DNA of 34,090 nt, from NCBI GenBank assembly GCA_003552925.1, contig PUOX01000038.1, forward strand, positions 1-34,090, given 5' to 3'. Made by a program: the position numbers and the translations under genes. Each line of letters begins with the position of its first letter. The first letter of the stretch is position 1. This document shows positions 32,401 through 34,090 of this stretch, in pieces. This DNA comes from Mollicutes bacterium. GTDB taxonomy: Bacteria; Bacillota_I; Bacilli_A; Izemoplasmatales; Izemoplasmataceae. The notes under the pieces are model-generated. The model made no database searches and was not told the origin of the DNA. It worked only from the letters and a program-made list of their open reading frames with translations.

Positions 32401-32773
32401 CGGCTTCATCGGGCAAGTCGTCCAAAATGAAGTTCAGGTTTTCGCGCATTTCCACAAGCGCCGTGTCCATATCCGCATCGGGTGCAAACTCCAGCAATAC
32501 CATGGAATAGTTTTCCTGAGATTGCGTCGTTACCTCGCGGATGTTCGTCGTCGTTTGAAAAACATTTTCCAGCGGTATGGAAACGTTTTGTTCGACTTCA
32601 TCGGGGGTTGCCCCGGGATAAGTCGTGACAACAACCGCATAAGGAATGTTCACATCCGGAAACAAATCCGTCGTCAAGCGATTGAACGAAACGACACCGA
32701 ACACAATGACCGCCACAACGACCATCAAAACGGTGATGATTTTATCTACGGATAAGTTGATAAATTGTCGCAT
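29414..32773 (-). CDS. RND efflux transporter, SwrC/YerP-like
   Basis: 1119 residues. First TM about 10-30, large periplasm-type loop (about 35-330) with FPDVNIPYAVVVTTYPGATP, then TM bundle with GLALGIGMLVDNSIVVIENI, second TM/loop half (about 560 onward; FFPPTDEGTLRASLEI) and a final bundle with LSGVVVNNGIVLVDYINQ. These are conserved HAE/SwrC features; in Gram-positives such pumps export surfactants, drugs or lipids. The chain is longer than usual (about 1060) owing to two extra hydrophobic segments at the C-terminus after the normal last TM (LYYVMTLHGKY). AAGGAT precedes ATG 32773. tetR overlaps the 3' end. Confidence 0.96.
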   Translation of the reverse strand: MRQFINLSVDKIITVLMVVVAVIVFGVVSFNRLTTDLFPDVNIPYAVVVTTYPGATPDEVEQNVSIPLENVFQTTTNIREVTTQSQENYSMVLLEFAPDADMDTALVEMRENLNFILDDLPDEAGNPAILRLNPEMLPIMSFSVSYEGKDLEELTEWTENTLSPRLERIPGVANLSISGAFESEIRVTLDQEAIDQYNEDIEEEWDNLETIMENLGMPLPEDFPRLTLNKEHVGNILQAQNFAFPSGFIDVDGTEYMVRVGDDLGSLDDIKDLTVFDLSTAAIPAPISFPKVSVSDIADVEFVDARERQYSKVNGEDALTISIQRGGEHATTDVTENIHAAFAELAEEDENFDVTILLDQGEYINMATGSVVQNLILGGILAIIVLFVFLRSLRITFIVGVAIPISLLFAIILVYLSGMTLNIVSLGGLALGIGMLVDNSIVVIENIFRMKKDGATNKDAAVRGAHQVSGAIIASTLTTIGVFLPIMFIEDFIREIFVQLALTISFSLIASLLIALTFVPTIANRILREDDSKSVRRQKPQKEPFFEKVKVVYTKALEGLFKVKVAVILVVLGLFVASFFLATSRGFEFFPPTDEGTLRASLEITAEEPMSFEEFTKKLDQLYEDLREYEDIETVGISLGGELVMLGFTGTTQTRANVNIVLREDRTLSTSEMAEEIRKLLETDYGMFDIDVTGTEADAAALIGEGVQVRLKGPNLEVLREEAVKLADLLEDVEGTSDVDSGLGMPQQEIKVTVDKDAAIRRGFTVAQVLQQVAEYLEGPQRVTNVTMNGRSYNLYVYDEDETRRTSIEDLDELRALTLGESPIGEEIKLGDIAEVGIQTGYARITRVDGSRAVTVDASIASGYNTSLVARDIEAVLDDYELPAGYDFDVLGEDEEIMEAIDTLILVGSIGILLVYMIMASQFQSLTYPFIIMFTIPLAFTGGFSILYILGMPVSIVAIIGLIILSGVVVNNGIVLVDYINQLRDRGYELKDAIFEAGRIRLRPIFMTAMTTILALTTLAIGIGQGAELTQPMAITAIGGLFYATFLTIFLVPILYYVMTLHGKYVFGLPVGVVAFGLMIYFLVVGNYLYAFVAFVIAAMIASTVVFLPENNKRGESHE

Positions 32774-32801
32774 ACTCCCACATCCTTAACATTGAATATA
32801 A

Positions 32802-32829
32802 AAACCCGACCGAATGGTCGGTCGGGTTT
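32802..32829. promoter_or_regulatory. 28 bp perfect dyad: TetR operator and/or terminator
   Basis: Two 12-base arms (AAACCCGACCGA and its complement) around ATGG. It covers the expected transcription start of the RND-tetR operon, fitting a TetR operator. The same DNA as RNA would be a strong hairpin followed by TTTTT on the minus strand, so it can also terminate the DUF4097 gene transcript. Confidence 0.75.
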
Positions 32830-32830
32830 A

Positions 32831-32839
32831 ATTATACCA
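32831..32839 (-). promoter_or_regulatory. Extended -10 promoter of the RND-tetR operon
   Basis: TGG-TATAAT (TATAAT at 32831-32836), just upstream of the dyad; no clear -35. Confidence 0.6.
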
Positions 32840-32865
32840 TAGATTAATTTTCATATGGGCAAAAT

Positions 32866-34090
32866 TTACTCTTTTTCATCGACATCAACGGTAATCGAAC
32901 CATGCGTGCTGCGAGTGCGCAAGCGATTCACGACAAAACTCTTATCGTCGTTCGTATACGAGATAGAACCGTTGGTGGTTCGCAAATCCACATCCGATAC
33001 ATAGACATTGCGCATGGAGATGCTGCCGTTGACGGTTCGGACATCGATAAGGCCACCGGGATTATCCGGAGAGTTCAAATCTCGCAAGTTCACCGAACCG
33101 TTCGTTGTCTGCAATTCATAACTTTCCGCGTTCACAGCATTCAATTCGATTCGACCGTTTGTTGTTTGAAGGACAATCGAATTTTGCATTTGTACATCGT
33201 CCAAAACAACCGAGCCGTTCACCGTAGACACTTCCAGCGTTTCAAACGAAAAATTCGGTATGCGTACACTTCCATTAATCGAAGATACGCTCACTTCATC
33301 CAAGCGTACATTTTCAGGCACATAAATATCCAAAGACGATTGAGGCGTGAAAAAACCAAAGTTGATGCTAATGGGGAACCATTGACGGTCCAGAGTATGC
33401 TTCACATGAATCGACCCTTCATCGTCGTTGAAGAAAACTTCAAAATTCGTATCGTCCGGCGCGTAAGAATCTACACGGAAGAAGTCATCCGTCGATTCAT
33501 GAAAGGTAATGGCTCCGATGTCGGATTCAAGCGTTAGGTTCCAAGCCTCTTCGGTCGTTACCTCGCGTGTTTCCGTTTGGTCTATGTGCTCACGAACGAA
33601 CGGTTGAAAATTGAATCCACCGACGCCCACAAAAGCCAGCACCAAGCTTGCCGCAATCATGAATACGCCGACAACCGCCAAGGTCCCTTTGAGCGTGGAC
33701 AAAACCGGGCGGCGCAAAAAGAAAGATTGCGGACGGATGGCGCGAAGCGTATGCAACAACTGTTTGGGCGATGCCACCCCGAATGCATACGCATGGGATT
33801 TAATCAACCAGTGGACAAACGCAAGCAGAACATCCACAACCCACAAAGCGAGCAAAAAAAGCAAATAGCCAACTCCTAAAATAAACAAGACGCTGACAAG
33901 CCCTTCGAGGCCAATGATTTGCGCATCCAAAAGCGACAACAGCATGGAGCCGATCGTCCCCATTAGCGAGACAAACAAGCCAAACAAGAACGGAACAAGC
34001 CACACCACAACAAACACATCAAACAAAACCAGCCAAAAAGCCCTCCAAATCTGGGGTTCTCTTACGGTCTCCTGTTCGGTTTCGTGAGAG
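32866..34090 (-). CDS. DUF1700-DUF4097 membrane protein, 5' end outside window
   Basis: The frame is open to the window edge, so at least 407 residues are seen and the true start lies outside. A polar stretch (SHETEQETVREPQIWRAFW) leads into four hydrophobic segments in the form of a DUF1700 (HAAS) membrane region. After a further TM (about 113-137 of the visible chain) comes an external DUF4097 beta-solenoid of about 260 residues with repeated TTNGS/TVNGS/SINGS turns. Proteins of this kind are linked to envelope stress and PadR-type regulators in Bacillota. The hairpin at 32802-32829 probably ends this transcript. Confidence 0.88.
   Translation of the reverse strand, partial: SHETEQETVREPQIWRAFWLVLFDVFVVVWLVPFLFGLFVSLMGTIGSMLLSLLDAQIIGLEGLVSVLFILGVGYLLFLLALWVVDVLLAFVHWLIKSHAYAFGVASPKQLLHTLRAIRPQSFFLRRPVLSTLKGTLAVVGVFMIAASLVLAFVGVGGFNFQPFVREHIDQTETREVTTEEAWNLTLESDIGAITFHESTDDFFRVDSYAPDDTNFEVFFNDDEGSIHVKHTLDRQWFPISINFGFFTPQSSLDIYVPENVRLDEVSVSSINGSVRIPNFSFETLEVSTVNGSVVLDDVQMQNSIVLQTTNGRIELNAVNAESYELQTTNGSVNLRDLNSPDNPGGLIDVRTVNGSISMRNVYVSDVDLRTTNGSISYTNDDKSFVVNRLRTRSTHGSITVDVDEKE

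Noticed and set aside
1-34090. CRISPR arrays, tRNA/rRNA genes, IS elements, prophage or attachment sites
   Set aside because: No regularly spaced identical repeats, cloverleaf or rRNA blocks, transposase or integrase frames were seen on either strand.
1-34090. Mycoplasma-type code (TGA as Trp)
   Set aside because: Several genes end cleanly at TGA (for example arsR at 17161) and Trp is encoded by TGG throughout.

Overview
The window (34,090 bases) looks like chromosomal core and accessory DNA from a low-to-mid GC Gram-positive bacterium (Bacillota or a relative that kept the standard code, for example an Izemoplasmatales/Haloplasma-like Mycoplasmatota). The grounds are strong GGAGG-type ribosome binding sites, sigma-A promoters of TTGACA-17-TATAAT type, TGA used as a stop with TGG for Trp, an M-box upstream of mgtE, and a SwrC-like RND pump beside a TetR gene. 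I cannot fix the genus. No rRNA, tRNA, IS element, prophage or CRISPR array was seen. Most genes lie on the minus strand.

Layout, left to right. 1-1649: partial membrane PAS-PAS-GGDEF-HD(GYP) cyclic-di-GMP protein. 1794-3725: small membrane protein, then mgtE under a complete M-box Mg2+ riboswitch with terminator and antiterminator. 3799-4012: a 35-residue basic peptide gene with a perfect consensus promoter. 4009-7400: ABC-F ATPase, methyltransferase and an HELGH membrane metalloprotease-like protein. 7482-8007: small membrane protein. 8111-11808: nitroreductase, methyltransferase, MhqD-like esterase, flavin reductase and MhqO-like ring-cleaving dioxygenase, together resembling a quinone/electrophile detoxification module, with a Fur/PerR-like dyad on the dioxygenase promoter. 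11857-14470: RCK potassium channel, RlmCD-like rRNA methyltransferase and a 28-residue single-TM peptide.

14479-17206 is a light- and ion-related block. A cation/proton antiporter sits behind a fluoride (crcB-type) riboswitch. Next to it is a heliorhodopsin, transcribed divergently from an ArsR-type regulator with a Cys/His-rich tail. 17202-19799: second RlmCD-like methyltransferase behind an Fe-S L-serine dehydratase. 19887-21401: DUF3137 and LemA pair.

21414-22461 is the most unusual part. One strong promoter precedes four tiny genes of 29-33 codons arranged A-B-A-B, two diverged copies of a roughly 250 bp unit that the long-ORF view misses, followed by a SHOCT/YvlB-like protein. 22550-25067: ABC-2 exporter operon with a dyad operator. 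25111-27106: uvrB. 27154-28811: B12-binding radical SAM protein. 28810-32839: SwrC-like RND pump with an overlapping TetR gene and a 28 bp perfect dyad on the promoter. 32866-34090: DUF1700-DUF4097 membrane protein, cut by the window edge.

The general theme is envelope, ion and toxic-compound homeostasis (Mg2+, K+, H+/F-, metals, quinones, drugs) with dense cis-regulation. The best candidates for undescribed biology are the A-B-A-B small-protein operon and the heliorhodopsin/ArsR/fluoride-switch neighbourhood.
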